DNA of 64,000 nt, taken from positions 1-64,000 of the forward strand of contig CAYUPI010000005.1 of NCBI GenBank assembly GCA_964446585.1, given 5' to 3'. The first letter of the stretch is position 1. Every line of letters starts with the position of its first letter. This document shows, in pieces, positions 19,701 to 28,600 of the stretch. The notes beneath the pieces are model-generated. The model was not told the DNA's origin. It did no database searches and worked only from the letters and a program-made list of their open reading frames with translations. Source of the stretch: CAYUPI01 sp964446585. GTDB lineage: Bacteria > Verrucomicrobiota > Verrucomicrobiia > Limisphaerales > UBA8199. A program made the translations under genes and the position numbers.

Positions 19701-21559
19701 TCCGAGATGGTCCCGCCCTGAGCAATGAAGCTGTCCGAATTGGTGGCGGGGGCAGGGGCGGAGGAACCAGCGCGGACTGCCACGTTCGGCGGACAGGTGA
19801 TGGTTGGCGGGGTCGTGTCGTTGACCGTGATGATCTGGTTGCAACTTTGACTATTGCTGCACAAATCCGATACCAGATACGTCCGAGTAATGATGAATCT
19901 GCTGGGGCAGGTCTGATTGTTCGTCGCGTCGCTGGAAGCGACCGTCACTGGGTCGCCGCAATTTTCCGAGATGGCGCCGCCCTGGGCAATAAAGCCGGCC
20001 GAGTCGGTGGCCGGCGACGGCACGACCGAGGCACACTGCACGGTCACGTTTGTCGGGCAGGTAATTGTGGGCGTCGTCGTATCGTTGACTGTGATCGTCT
20101 GGTCGCACATTTGAGAGTTGCTGCACTGGTCGGTCACGGTGTAGGTGCGAGTGATGGTAAAGCGGCTGGGGCAGATCTGGTTGTTGGTCGCGTCGGTGGA
20201 ACTGATTGTCACTCCGCCGCCGCAGTTTTCCGAGATGGTCCCGCCCTGGGCGATAAAGCCCGCGGAGTCGGTGGCCGGGGTTGGCACCGCCGAGGCGCAT
20301 TGCACCGTAACATTCGTCGGACAGCTAATCGCGGGAGCCGTCGTGTCGTTGATCGTGATGGTCTGATCGCACATCTCAGCATTGCCGCAAGTGTCTGCCA
20401 CCGTATAACTGCGCGTGATGGTGAAGCGGTTGGGACAGGTCTGGTTGATCGTCGCATCGGTGGAACTGACTGTCACTCCTCCGCCGCAGTTTTCCGAGAT
20501 GGTCCCTCCCTGGGCGATAAAACCCGCGGAATCGGTCGCTGGTGCGGGTACAGCGGAGCCACACTGGACAGTGACGTTCGTCGGGCAGTTGATTGCGGGC
20601 GCGGTCGTATCATTGACCGTGATGGTCTGGTTGCACGACTGGATATTGCCGCACAGATCCCTCACGGTATAGGTCCGGGTGATGGTGAAGCGGTTGGGGC
20701 AAGTCTGGTTGTTCGTGGCGTCGGCTGAATTGAACTGCAGCACTGAGACGGGGCAGTCGTCAGAGATCGTGCCCCCCTGGGCGATGAAACTCGTCGAATC
20801 GTTCGCCGCCGCCGGCAGGGCCGAGGCGCATTGCATGGTCACGTTCGTTGGGCAAGTGATCGCGAGAACAAATGGGGGCACCGTAATCGGCGTCGCGTCC
20901 AGCCGGACATTGTCCATATATATAGCCGCTGGAATGGTAGCATCGCTCCCGCTGGTGCCGGTCAAACGAATGATCAGCGGCGAACCGACCAACGGGTGGT
21001 TGGGGGCAATCACATATTGGTTAACGGAATCGACAAAACTGTTCGCCGCGGGCGTTTGATGGTCGGTGACGGTCGGAGCCAGCAGCACTCCTCCCGCGAG
21101 CAAGTCAATTCTGTAATTGCCAAAAGTGAAATGCTTGTCCGCCCCTACCGCCACCGTGAGGGTGTACCGCCGGTTTCCCTCCAGGTTGCCGAGCGTTCCG
21201 GTGTTCGTGATCGAAGTGCTTGGAGTATTACGAAAAGTCAGTGCCTGGGCCCCGGCGGCTGGGGCGGGGAGCGACCCGGACATGGCCGCGCCGGTGAACT
21301 GAGATGCCGTCGGGTTAATCACCTCGTAATCGGTCAACGTCGAGTCGTAAATGGGGTTGCCCGTGGGTACCAATGTCCACCCCGGCACAGTGTGGGTAGT
21401 ATCCCCGTCACCTAGTACGGGGAGCTCAAAACTAAAGTTGTCAATCGTGATCGGAGCGGCGTGCGCCACCTTGCCCAGCCCAAACCAAATCAGACACGAA
21501 GCAAGAATAGCAGCCGGGCAGAAAACTTTCCGGCAATTTGGCAGCTTCATCCGGAGCAT
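16703..21559 (-). CDS. Very large secreted protein with HYR repeats and CBM-like domains
   Basis: About 1618 residues from the ATG at 21559, which has GGGAA about 10 nt upstream; the frame is open to 21595. In order: signal peptide (LIWFGLGKVAHA), an N-terminal DNFSFELP beta-sandwich, five tandem HYR-type repeats of about 88 residues each beginning CPTNVT, a laminin/concanavalin-like region, Ig-like segments, a CBM6-like domain (VLIEAEDYNYDSGNF...), further Ig-like modules, a PA14-like module with DDQF, and a final strand-rich tail. It is probably surface-attached or released and acts in adhesion or polymer binding. No catalytic domain is visible. Confidence 0.8.
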   Translation of the reverse strand: MLRMKLPNCRKVFCPAAILASCLIWFGLGKVAHAAPITIDNFSFELPVLGDGDTTHTVPGWTLVPTGNPIYDSTLTDYEVINPTASQFTGAAMSGSLPAPAAGAQALTFRNTPSTSITNTGTLGNLEGNRRYTLTVAVGADKHFTFGNYRIDLLAGGVLLAPTVTDHQTPAANSFVDSVNQYVIAPNHPLVGSPLIIRLTGTSGSDATIPAAIYMDNVRLDATPITVPPFVLAITCPTNVTMQCASALPAAANDSTSFIAQGGTISDDCPVSVLQFNSADATNNQTCPNRFTITRTYTVRDLCGNIQSCNQTITVNDTTAPAINCPTNVTVQCGSAVPAPATDSAGFIAQGGTISENCGGGVTVSSTDATINQTCPNRFTITRSYTVADTCGNAEMCDQTITINDTTAPAISCPTNVTVQCASAVPTPATDSAGFIAQGGTISENCGGGVTISSTDATNNQICPSRFTITRTYTVTDQCSNSQMCDQTITVNDTTTPTITCPTNVTVQCASVVPSPATDSAGFIAQGGAISENCGDPVTVASSDATNNQTCPSRFIITRTYLVSDLCSNSQSCNQIITVNDTTPPTITCPPNVAVRAGSSAPAPATNSDSFIAQGGTISENCGGSVTVTSTDSPGSQSTTRRYRVTDMCGNFSTCDQLIFFQSPTVSQDFNSGPAAEAGWFHYSPATEGGQSPTWTFPDDGSGGFAYRMMGPPMNCNGLFNRGGSYRTEQYTDFFQAVDILHYASNSVDSLAIIGARITTPGALQTGGYYVAYSLGGPRARQQVMLPLEFSGEINVSEPDIYTGGAAFISQFSPSKQFRMSFLAANDVFTAELYDRTDLLEPIARIRFRNGPTATAAHPSGENLLGWFNLDFNSLCDFTFDNYYAGADPATPIGFPGTPQVVNVTPRPQTLFYSPPQNGSNITFMATTLNLNAVNTNALKLFLNGDDVSDQLVISDTSNPFSSSFFVRYTGVLATNQIYQGQIIALDGSGLGTTNNWVFDTFTASGVVLIEAEDYNYDSGNFQDNPPVSGLDDTTTADTQTSPGNQVNGNGIGYYDLAGTPDVDFHAVFPRLFRTQQYRSSDLVSTAQGLNFTGDTPRPDHVAVNVPDYYVSFMNPGDWMNYTRTFPSGNYNVYLRAASQGRQDVRFDSVTSGSTTSNQTTSIRGQFLVPNTGSSSRYRYVPLSDAAGNIQTLGISGPATFRLNANQVRSGRVAGARLTDLELNYLLFVPTTASPSSGAWIASASPSAGSDNFAPDSAVNIAIRTGYTGLDCPNSIQLRFDGSNVTGSATIACTSSEGAGATVSYRPPGLLLPNSVHTLSVVFADGSGAQSNYWTFTVDPSIPLLDAGDALASVSDSSFTVQVQKGPNDDSAGCPGVGSFPNTIARAERQLAGELIDPSTGQPWPNEAAGTNSGFYTEPNAVNYESCGNSVGFIPGDTTYPGIVCDPNQSPPTHFAIAATIKLQLAQGVFRMGVNSDDQFKVTAGGPDGTNVYLGSSETFPGTRDDGQFDFAVATNGVYEFRLVQEQGSGGANCEWYWVNRTTGVRELVKPLTVELESSATIDGPYSFEPTALIDPSAKTITVPKSGNARFYRLRSTTALRLNLSRFSGDNVVLNYSQ
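19568..20854 (-). repeat. Five tandem HYR repeats (about 264 bp each) inside the giant gene
   Basis: Successive units start CPTNVTMQC, CPTNVTVQC (three times) and CPPNVAVRA. Each contains FIAQGG(T/A)ISENCG, TCP(N/S)RFTITR and TITVNDTT. Units two and three are the closest pair. The last unit is shortened and has lost its first Cys pair. The nucleotide similarity of neighbouring units makes unequal recombination and copy-number change likely. Confidence 0.85.
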
Positions 21560-21839
21560 TTCAGTTTTTCCCGGAAGGGATACATTCTGTCTCAAGTCGT
21601 TTGTGACATGCCTTTTAGATTAGGCGCCAGTTTGGCTCTGACCCCGAAGTTGAGACTAGCAGATCCGACGAAAATGGCATGTCGCCTAAGTACGCGACAA
21701 GACCCATGTGGTTATCGGAGCGGGCTTTCCCAAGTGGCTAGGAGGGTGCCTTTGAAATGCAGATTAGCTCCCCATGCAGAAACAGGTTGTCGGAGGAAGC
21801 TGTAAGCAATACGGTTGCAGGCGTGGCTGATGGGTTTTA

Positions 21840-21917
21840 CTGCCGGTCAATCCACGCCAATCCCGAGAGGCGCCGGATTATTGGATCGAACGCATCCGAA
21901 GCTTGCGCGGCGGCTGA
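21840..21917 (+). pseudogene. Relic of the 3' end of a DegT aminotransferase gene
   Basis: Read from 21840 this gives LPVNPRQSREAPDYW, then IERIRSLRGG and a TGA stop. The intact gene at 15486-16685 ends LPVNPRQSREALDYL, IESIRSLRGA. Identity over the last 25 codons is high, and a weaker, frame-disturbed match seems to extend slightly upstream. No start or body of a gene is present, so this is a remnant of a duplicate or of a second aminotransferase. Confidence 0.8.
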
Positions 21918-21975
21918 CATCGAGTTCCCCAAGATGCCGCGCCTAGCGCGTATCCATGGAGCACAAAACAGCATT

Positions 21976-22209
21976 AACCACAGAGGCACACCGATGGACG
22001 CGGATAAGAAACGGAAAGACCTAAGAAGGGAAGAACTTTTACAGAAGGCAACAAATGGAACGAAGGAGGAGCGTTGGCCCTGAACGGATGCGTTTCTGGC
22101 ATGTGCTCTTGCAGGTCCTCCAGTAACTTCGTTAACTTCTGTAGAGACGCCTTTGCTCCGCCTGCTTTCTTTTTTCCGTATCTGTGTTTGTCTGAGTCCA
22201 TCTGTGGTT
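21976..22209. repeat. CCACAGA-type imperfect inverted-repeat element (MITE-like)
   Basis: The left arm begins AACCACAGAGGCACACCGAT and the right arm ends GAGTCCATCTGTGGTT; they are imperfect reverse complements. Inner arms (TTTACAGAAGGCAAC and GTTAACTTCTGTAG) also pair. The element has no coding capacity and lies just upstream of the transporter start. Such elements recur in many environmental bacterial genomes, but I cannot count copies outside the window. Confidence 0.6.
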
Positions 22210-22235
22210 TTCTGCTGAACGCCGACGGTTAAGCA

Positions 22236-23531
22236 ATGCCCGCGAGCAACCTCAAGACTCTGTCCCCGGCGCAAGTGACCTGGCGCTGGCGCATCCTCGT
22301 GGCGAGCTATTTGGCCTATGGCGGCTACTACCTGACGCGGAAAACATTCACGATCTGCAAGACCACCATCGCCAAGGAGCTGAATTGGGAGCTGGGCGAC
22401 ACGGCGCACATTTGGACGGCGTTCCTGGTGGCCTACATGCTCGGCATGTTTATCAACAGTTTCATCGGCCGCCGATGGGGGCCGCGCGTTTTGCTTCTGG
22501 GCGGCCTGGGCTGCTCGATCGGATGCAATGTAATCTTCGGGTTCGCCAATTCGTTTGCGACATTTCTCGTGTTCATGTTCTTCAACGGTTTGCTGCAGGC
22601 CAGCGGCTGGCCTGGGAGCGTGGGCGCGGTGTCGCACTGGCTGCGGCCGGCCGAGCGCGGCACCGTCATGGGTTTTTGGTCCACGAACTATCTGTTCGGG
22701 AACATGCTGGTGAAGTCCGTGGGCGGTTTTTTGTTGGGTGCCTGGGGCTGGCGATGGTCCTTTTGGGGCTGCACAGTTCTGAGCTTCGGGGTCTGGTGGG
22801 TGGTTTTTTTCTGGCAGCGGAATCGCCCACAGGATGTGGGATTGGAGCCGATTATCGACGAGCAAACTTCCGGGACGCGGGCGGTTGAGGCGTCGCAGGC
22901 TGACCGTGTGACGCTCAGACAATATGCGCAATTGGCGGCCAATCCGATTATCCTTGCGATGGGTGCAAGTTACTTCTGCATCAAGTTCCTGCGCTATGCC
23001 CTCGACTCGTGGCTGCCCGCCTTCCTGAATATTCAAGGGCTCGATGTCGCTCGCGCCAGCTATTACTCGCAGATTTTTGATTTCGCGGGCCTGGGCGGCG
23101 TGATCCTCGCCGGGTGGGCGCTGGACCGCTGGTTCAAAGGAAACTGGGCCGCTGTGTGTGCCTGCATGGCTGTGGGTGTGATCGGTGGCTATGTCGCAGT
23201 GATAGAGTTAGGCGGCAGCCCCATCGCGGTCGCAGTTTGCTTTGGGTTGGTGGGATTCATGCTTTACGGTCCTGACACGCTGCTGTGCGGGGCGGCGTCA
23301 GTCCAGGTGGCAGGAGAGAAAAACGCGGTGGCCGTGGCCGGGCTGGTCAATGGCCTCGGCAGCCTCGGCCCCGTGGTTCAGGAGCAAGTTATAGGGTGGC
23401 TGGTTCGGGGACACGTTGAGCAGGGCATGCGCAACACGAACCGGCTGGCGCTCTCAGTGAGCTTAGTAATGACCTGCCTGCTCGCCATCGTCGCTTGGCG
23501 GCTGCATCTCCTGGGAAAAGCAAAAAGCTAA
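22236..23531 (+). CDS. MFS transporter, OPA (sugar-phosphate permease) family
   Basis: A protein of 431 residues with about 11-12 membrane segments. OPA-family hallmarks are visible: YGGYYLTRKTFT in helix 1, AYMLGMFINSFIGRRWGPR after helix 2, FFNGLLQASGWPGSVGAV and the ERGTVMGFWSTNYLFGN loop. Members (GlpT, UhpT, UhpC) exchange organic phosphates for inorganic phosphate, or act as sensors. It is convergent with the GH127-like gene and shares stop-codon bases with it (CTAA at 23528-23531). Uptake of a sugar phosphate or small organic anion is inferred. Confidence 0.88.
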   Translation: MPASNLKTLSPAQVTWRWRILVASYLAYGGYYLTRKTFTICKTTIAKELNWELGDTAHIWTAFLVAYMLGMFINSFIGRRWGPRVLLLGGLGCSIGCNVIFGFANSFATFLVFMFFNGLLQASGWPGSVGAVSHWLRPAERGTVMGFWSTNYLFGNMLVKSVGGFLLGAWGWRWSFWGCTVLSFGVWWVVFFWQRNRPQDVGLEPIIDEQTSGTRAVEASQADRVTLRQYAQLAANPIILAMGASYFCIKFLRYALDSWLPAFLNIQGLDVARASYYSQIFDFAGLGGVILAGWALDRWFKGNWAAVCACMAVGVIGGYVAVIELGGSPIAVAVCFGLVGFMLYGPDTLLCGAASVQVAGEKNAVAVAGLVNGLGSLGPVVQEQVIGWLVRGHVEQGMRNTNRLALSVSLVMTCLLAIVAWRLHLLGKAKS

Positions 23532-25468
23532 TTCACCTGCGGTGGCTTAAACACAGGCAGCCAGACTTTGTATTGTGTTCCGCTCTGCCCGGCATCGGCG
23601 AAGGGAACCAGGTGGAGTTGGAGCGGCGTGCTGGGCTGGATCGGGATCGCATTTGTTTGTATCAACGCGTCGATCCGGAACACTTGCGCGCCGGGCCAGG
23701 TATTAAGAGGCACCCGCGCAGGTTCGGTCCTCAAATCCAGCGCTGCGAGATCGGAACTCTTGGCCTTCAACGCATCGAACGACACCCCGGTGACGCCCAA
23801 CAGCGCCTCATCGGCGGCCAACACGAGAGGGCCGTGCAGGATTGCGATTTTGCCGGCATTCTTGTGGTCGCCGAAGATTACTCGCGATTCCAGCGGGACC
23901 TTCAGTTCGACGACGTCGGCCCCACTCCATTGCCGTTTGAGCGAAACGTAACCATCAGCGCCTCGCCTGAGAGTGGCAGGCTTGTCGTTGATCACAATCA
24001 CCGCGTCGTGGGACCAGGCCGGCACGCGCAGCTTGAGCGCAAATGCATCCTTCGCCGCGGACTCGAGACGCAACCGAACTCGGCCATCGGCAGGGTAGAG
24101 CGTCTCCATCGAAACAGTGACGTCGGAATCGATGCGAGCGGCGCCGGGGCGGTCATCGCGCTTGCGCAATTTCACGTGGGCAGTGCCCGAATCGAACAGG
24201 TTTACCACCACGCCGTCCTCATCGGTGGTGACGGCGAAAGTAGGAATGAGCGCCACGCCGCGCGGTCCGCTGGAAAGGCAGCAATGGCCGTCGAGTGTGC
24301 TGCTGTAGGGTTTCTTGCCTTCCATCTCCACATAATAGCCCCACGCCGAACCATCGCACCGCTGCGCGCCAAACAATTGGTTGAGGATCACGTGTTCAAG
24401 TTGCTCGGCAAATCGCGCCTCGCCCGTCAGCCGGAGCAATTGGGCGTTGAACTGGAGCCAGGTCACTGTAACGCACGTCTCGCCGACCTGACTGACATTG
24501 GGCAGATCGAAATCGCCATGGAACACTTCATGATAGCTGGCGGCCCCGGTGATGTAGAGGCGATGGTCCACGATGTCCTGCCAGGCATTGAGGCAGGCTT
24601 CGAGGATTTGGTGGTCGCCGACCGTGCGGCAGTACTCCAGGGCACCGTTCAGACAGGAGAGCATTTCGTAGGCTTTTCCATTGCCGACTTTGTCCACTCG
24701 CTTGGCCGTAAGCAGCCTCGAGATCACTTTTGGCCCATTGGGTTGTTCCCATGCGCGCAGAATGTATTTGCAGAAATCCATGTAGCGCGGTTCTCCAGTG
24801 AACCTGTAGAGCAACACCATCGGCTCCAGCACACTGGTCGGCGCCAGGCCAACGTGTTCGCCGGCTCTAATAATGTCGCGCTTGCCGGAGTCGTCGCCGA
24901 AGGTCCGGCAGAGGAGGTCGCCCATGCGACGACAGCAGGACAGCGGCTCCATGTTGCCGGTGTAACGCATGTAGGTGATTAGCCCGATGAGATTGTATTT
25001 GTGAGCCCAGACATCCCATTCGGTCCAGCGCTTAGAATCCACGTAAGTACCGAGGTAACCATCCTCGAGTTGGCACTTGATGAGTTCGGCGACGGTGGAA
25101 TCGAGCTTATCGCGCAAGGCGGGATCGCCTGTATTAACCCAGGCGAGCGTGGCGGCGTGCAGCCATTTGCCGACGTGTTCACCGTCCCAGGACTGCCGGC
25201 CGGGCCGTTTCCGGTAGCCCTCAAGCAATCGAGCCGGGTCGAGTTTGACGAGGCGATTGCTTTCATTGACCGAGATGCGCTGACCGAGCCAGCCGGTAAG
25301 ATGAACGCGGTCGGGCGATTGGGGGTCCTGGCGGTCCGAGACTGCGCAGACCACCTTCTCGGGAACGAGCACCGGCCCCGTCGCGTGGACAGCAACTATC
25401 CCGGCGAGCGATGCGAGCAGGAACACAGCAAGATTGACGCTGGGTTTGGAGGTCTTCATTCGATTCAT
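23528..25468 (-). CDS. Secreted GH127-like (DUF1680) beta-L-arabinofuranosidase
   Basis: A protein of 646 residues with a signal peptide (AVFLLASLAGIVAVHA). The (alpha/alpha)6 barrel signatures WDGEHVGKWLHAATL, QLEDGYLGTYVDSKRW and WDVWAHKYNLIGL are clear. The zinc-cysteine catalytic centre of GH127 is preserved: ETC (E330, C332) and GHCC (C396, C397), matching Glu338, Cys340, Cys417 and Cys418 of HypBA1. A beta-sandwich domain follows. The family releases L-arabinofuranose from plant glycans and glycoproteins. The gene is divergent from the PSCyt1 giant gene at 25613. Confidence 0.9.
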   Translation of the reverse strand: MNRMKTSKPSVNLAVFLLASLAGIVAVHATGPVLVPEKVVCAVSDRQDPQSPDRVHLTGWLGQRISVNESNRLVKLDPARLLEGYRKRPGRQSWDGEHVGKWLHAATLAWVNTGDPALRDKLDSTVAELIKCQLEDGYLGTYVDSKRWTEWDVWAHKYNLIGLITYMRYTGNMEPLSCCRRMGDLLCRTFGDDSGKRDIIRAGEHVGLAPTSVLEPMVLLYRFTGEPRYMDFCKYILRAWEQPNGPKVISRLLTAKRVDKVGNGKAYEMLSCLNGALEYCRTVGDHQILEACLNAWQDIVDHRLYITGAASYHEVFHGDFDLPNVSQVGETCVTVTWLQFNAQLLRLTGEARFAEQLEHVILNQLFGAQRCDGSAWGYYVEMEGKKPYSSTLDGHCCLSSGPRGVALIPTFAVTTDEDGVVVNLFDSGTAHVKLRKRDDRPGAARIDSDVTVSMETLYPADGRVRLRLESAAKDAFALKLRVPAWSHDAVIVINDKPATLRRGADGYVSLKRQWSGADVVELKVPLESRVIFGDHKNAGKIAILHGPLVLAADEALLGVTGVSFDALKAKSSDLAALDLRTEPARVPLNTWPGAQVFRIDALIQTNAIPIQPSTPLQLHLVPFADAGQSGTQYKVWLPVFKPPQVN

Positions 25469-25612
25469 ATGGAAGTCTGGAACTACGTCGAGCGCAGCGC
25501 AATTTGATTTGTCGGCGAGGCAAATATGGCGGTCCCAACCGGTGAAACCGCACTGAGCAAGTCAAACTAAAACTCTTGATTAAATGGGCGAAGATTCTAT
25601 ATTAAGTGTTTA

Positions 25613-28600
25613 ATGAGCACCCGTTTACGGAACCCGCTTTTCTTGAGAGTCGGACCACTGCGCTTGGGCCGATCCTTGCGATCGGCGGTCGATGCTGGAA
25701 ACTGCCGGAAAGGCACGTTTCCGTGTCCGCCTCAACGATTGACGGTGCTGAAGTTGCTGCTGGGTTCCATGCTCGCGTTACTAGTTTCCGCGCGCGTCGG
25801 CGCGGCTGACAGCAAGGAACAGGGGGGCAAGACCGAGGCAAAGGTGAGTTACTACCGCGAGATCCGGCCAATCCTGCAGGCCAACTGCCAGGGCTGCCAT
25901 CAACCGGCGAAGAGCAAGGGCGACTATGTCATGACGGATTTCAAAAAACTGCTCGCCGGCGGCAATACTGAAGGGGCGGCCGTCGTCCCCGGTCATCCCG
26001 AAAAAAGCGCGATTTTGAAGATGGTAACACCGCAAGACGGAGAGGTGCGCATGCCGAAGGGCAAAACTCCGTTACTGGAAAACGAGGTGGCATTGATCCA
26101 GTCGTGGATTCAGCAGGGCGCGGAGGATGATACCCCGGCCGATGCCAGGCGGCATTATGATTCAGCGCATCCGCCCATCTATTCACGGCCTCCGGTGATC
26201 ACGTCGTTGGACTTCTCGCCGGACGGCAAATTGCTGGCCGTGGCGGGCTTTCATGAGGTGCTGCTGTACGAGAACGGCGGGTCCGCTTTGGCCGGGCGGC
26301 TCATCGGACTTTCGGAGCGGATACAATCTTTGCGATTCTCGCCCGACGGCCAATGGTTGGCGGTCGCGGGGGGTGATCCGGCGCGGATGGGCGAAATTCA
26401 GGTTTGGGATGTTGCGAAACGCAAGGTGACGGTTTCGGTGCCCGTCAGCTATGATACACTCTACGGCGTGAGCTGGTCACCGGACAGCAAGCTGATCGCG
26501 TTCGGCGGCCCAGATAACACGGTGCGCGCCATCGAAGCAGCCTCGGGAAAACAGGTCCTGCAGATGGGGTCACACAGCGACTGGGCGCTGAGCACGACGT
26601 TCTCAGTGAAGGGGGACCACGTCATCTCCGGTGGCCGCGATATGAGCGTCAAACTGACCGAGGTGGCGGAACAACGGTTTGTGGACAATGTGACGTCGAT
26701 CACTCCCGGCGCACTCAAAGGCGGAGTCCTTGCGGTAGCAACGCACCCGGCGCTCGAGCACATCGTGGCCGGCGGCTCCGACGGCATGCCGAAGGTCTAT
26801 CGCATTTTCCGTGAGGTGAAACGCGAGATCGGCGATGATGCCCAATTGATCGCCGAGCTGTTCCCGATGACGGGCCGCGTGTTCAGCGTCCGTTTCAGCC
26901 CCGATGGCAAACGCATCGCCTGCGGCAGTGGCCTGGACCGCTCCGGAGAGCTCTTGGTGTGCAGTTATGATTACACGAATGACGTGCCGAAGGAGCTACG
27001 CCAGCTCATGGGCAAAGTTCCAGGGGCGCGCAAACCTGAGGAAAAGCAGCAGATCGAGGATTACAAGAAACAAGGCATTCATGAAATTGCGCGCGCCTGC
27101 GTCTCCAACTCGGCGATTTATTCCGTAGCCTTTAGCTCGGATGGCAATTTAATCGCTGCTGGCGGTTCGGACGGCATGGTGCGTCTTTTCAGCACGACCA
27201 ACGGCAGTGTCATGAAGTCGTTCCTGTCGGTGCCACTGGCCAAGGGCGCCGTGGCCGAGGCCCGCCCGGCGTGGGGCACAACGGAAAGCAAGAGCGCCGA
27301 ACCGGCCCTGACTCCCGAGTCACTACCGGAAGGCTCGCAAGTCGCCGCGCTGGAACTTCAGCCGGGCCGCATCAAATTCTCCAGCCCGAACGACTATGCC
27401 CAACTGCTCGTCACCGCGCGGCTCCAGTCCGGCGATACGGTGGACGTGACGCGCATGGTGAAGTTTTCCCTGAACCAACCGGTAGCGGACATTTCCTCAC
27501 GAGGGATTTTGCGCCCGCTTAAGAACGGGATGGGCAAACTGGCAGTCTCCCTGGCGGGAAAAACCGCTGAAGCGCCGGTTGAAATTGCCCGGGTTGGGAA
27601 GGGCTACCAGGCCGACTTCATTCGGGACGTTAACCCTGTCCTTTCGCGGCTCGGTTGCAATGCGGGGACCTGCCATGGCGCCAAAGAGGGCAAGAATGGC
27701 TTCAAACTGTCGCTGCGCGGCTACGATCCGGAAACGGACCTGCGTTCGCTCACGGACGATTTGGCCTCGCGTCGTGTGAATCTGGCCTCGCCGGACGACA
27801 GCCTGATGCTGCTAAAAAGCGTGGCGGAAGTTCCTCACGAGGGGGGGCGGCGCACGACGGTTGACAGCAAGTATTACGGGATTCTTCGGCAGTGGATCGC
27901 CAATGGCGCATCGCTCGACCTGAAATCCCCGCGCGTGACTAAAATCGAGGTTTTTCCACAAGACCCAGTCGTGCAGCAGATTGGCTCGCGCCAGCAAATG
28001 CGCGTGGTGGCCAGCTACGCGGATGGGGTCGTGCGCGACGTCACGGCGGAGGCCTTCATCGAGAGTGGCAACTCCGATATTGCCACTATCGACAACGCCG
28101 GTCTGGTTACCACATTGCGGCGCGGCGAGGCGCCCGTGCTCGCTCGTTACGAAGGAAATTATGCCGCCACAACTCTGACCGTGATGGGCGACCGGAGCGG
28201 GTTCGTGTGGAAAGACCCTCCGGTTTGGGGCAAGATCGACGAGTTGGTTGCCGCGAAGTGGATGCGCATGAAGCTCGAGCCGTCGGAACTCTGCACGGAT
28301 CTGGAGTTCATCAGGCGGGTCTATCTCGATTTGACCGGGCTTCCGCCGATGCCACCAGAGATCAAGGCGTTCCTGGAGGACTCGCGCGAGACACGCGTCA
28401 AGCGCGACGCGGTCGTGGACCGCCTGATCGGCAGCCCCGACTATGTCGATTTTTGGGCCAACAAATGGGCCGACCTGCTCCAATGCAACAGCAAGTACTT
28501 GGGCAGCGACGGTGCCGAATCTTTCCGCGCCTGGATTCGCCACGAAGTCGAGAAAAACACGCCCTACGATGAGTTCGCCCGCGAAATTCTGACGGCGTCC

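Larger units (their letters stand above)
21560..22235. other. 676-bp stretch without an intact gene
   Basis: This gap between the divergent HYR protein and transporter genes holds the presumed promoter of the HYR gene, a small inverted pair (GACATGCC near 21606 and GGCATGTC near 21675), the relic 3' end of an aminotransferase gene (21840-21917) and a CCACAGA-type inverted-repeat element (21976-22209). I see no intact coding region in it. Confidence 0.7.

Noticed and set aside
21837..23036. A 399-codon minus-strand frame over the transporter start
   Set aside because: His/Gln/Arg-rich with no fold; the plus strand shows the OPA transporter signatures.
23495..24982. A 495-codon plus-strand frame over the GH127-like gene
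   Set aside because: The minus strand carries all catalytic residues of GH127; the plus frame has no domain and follows the third-position GC bias.
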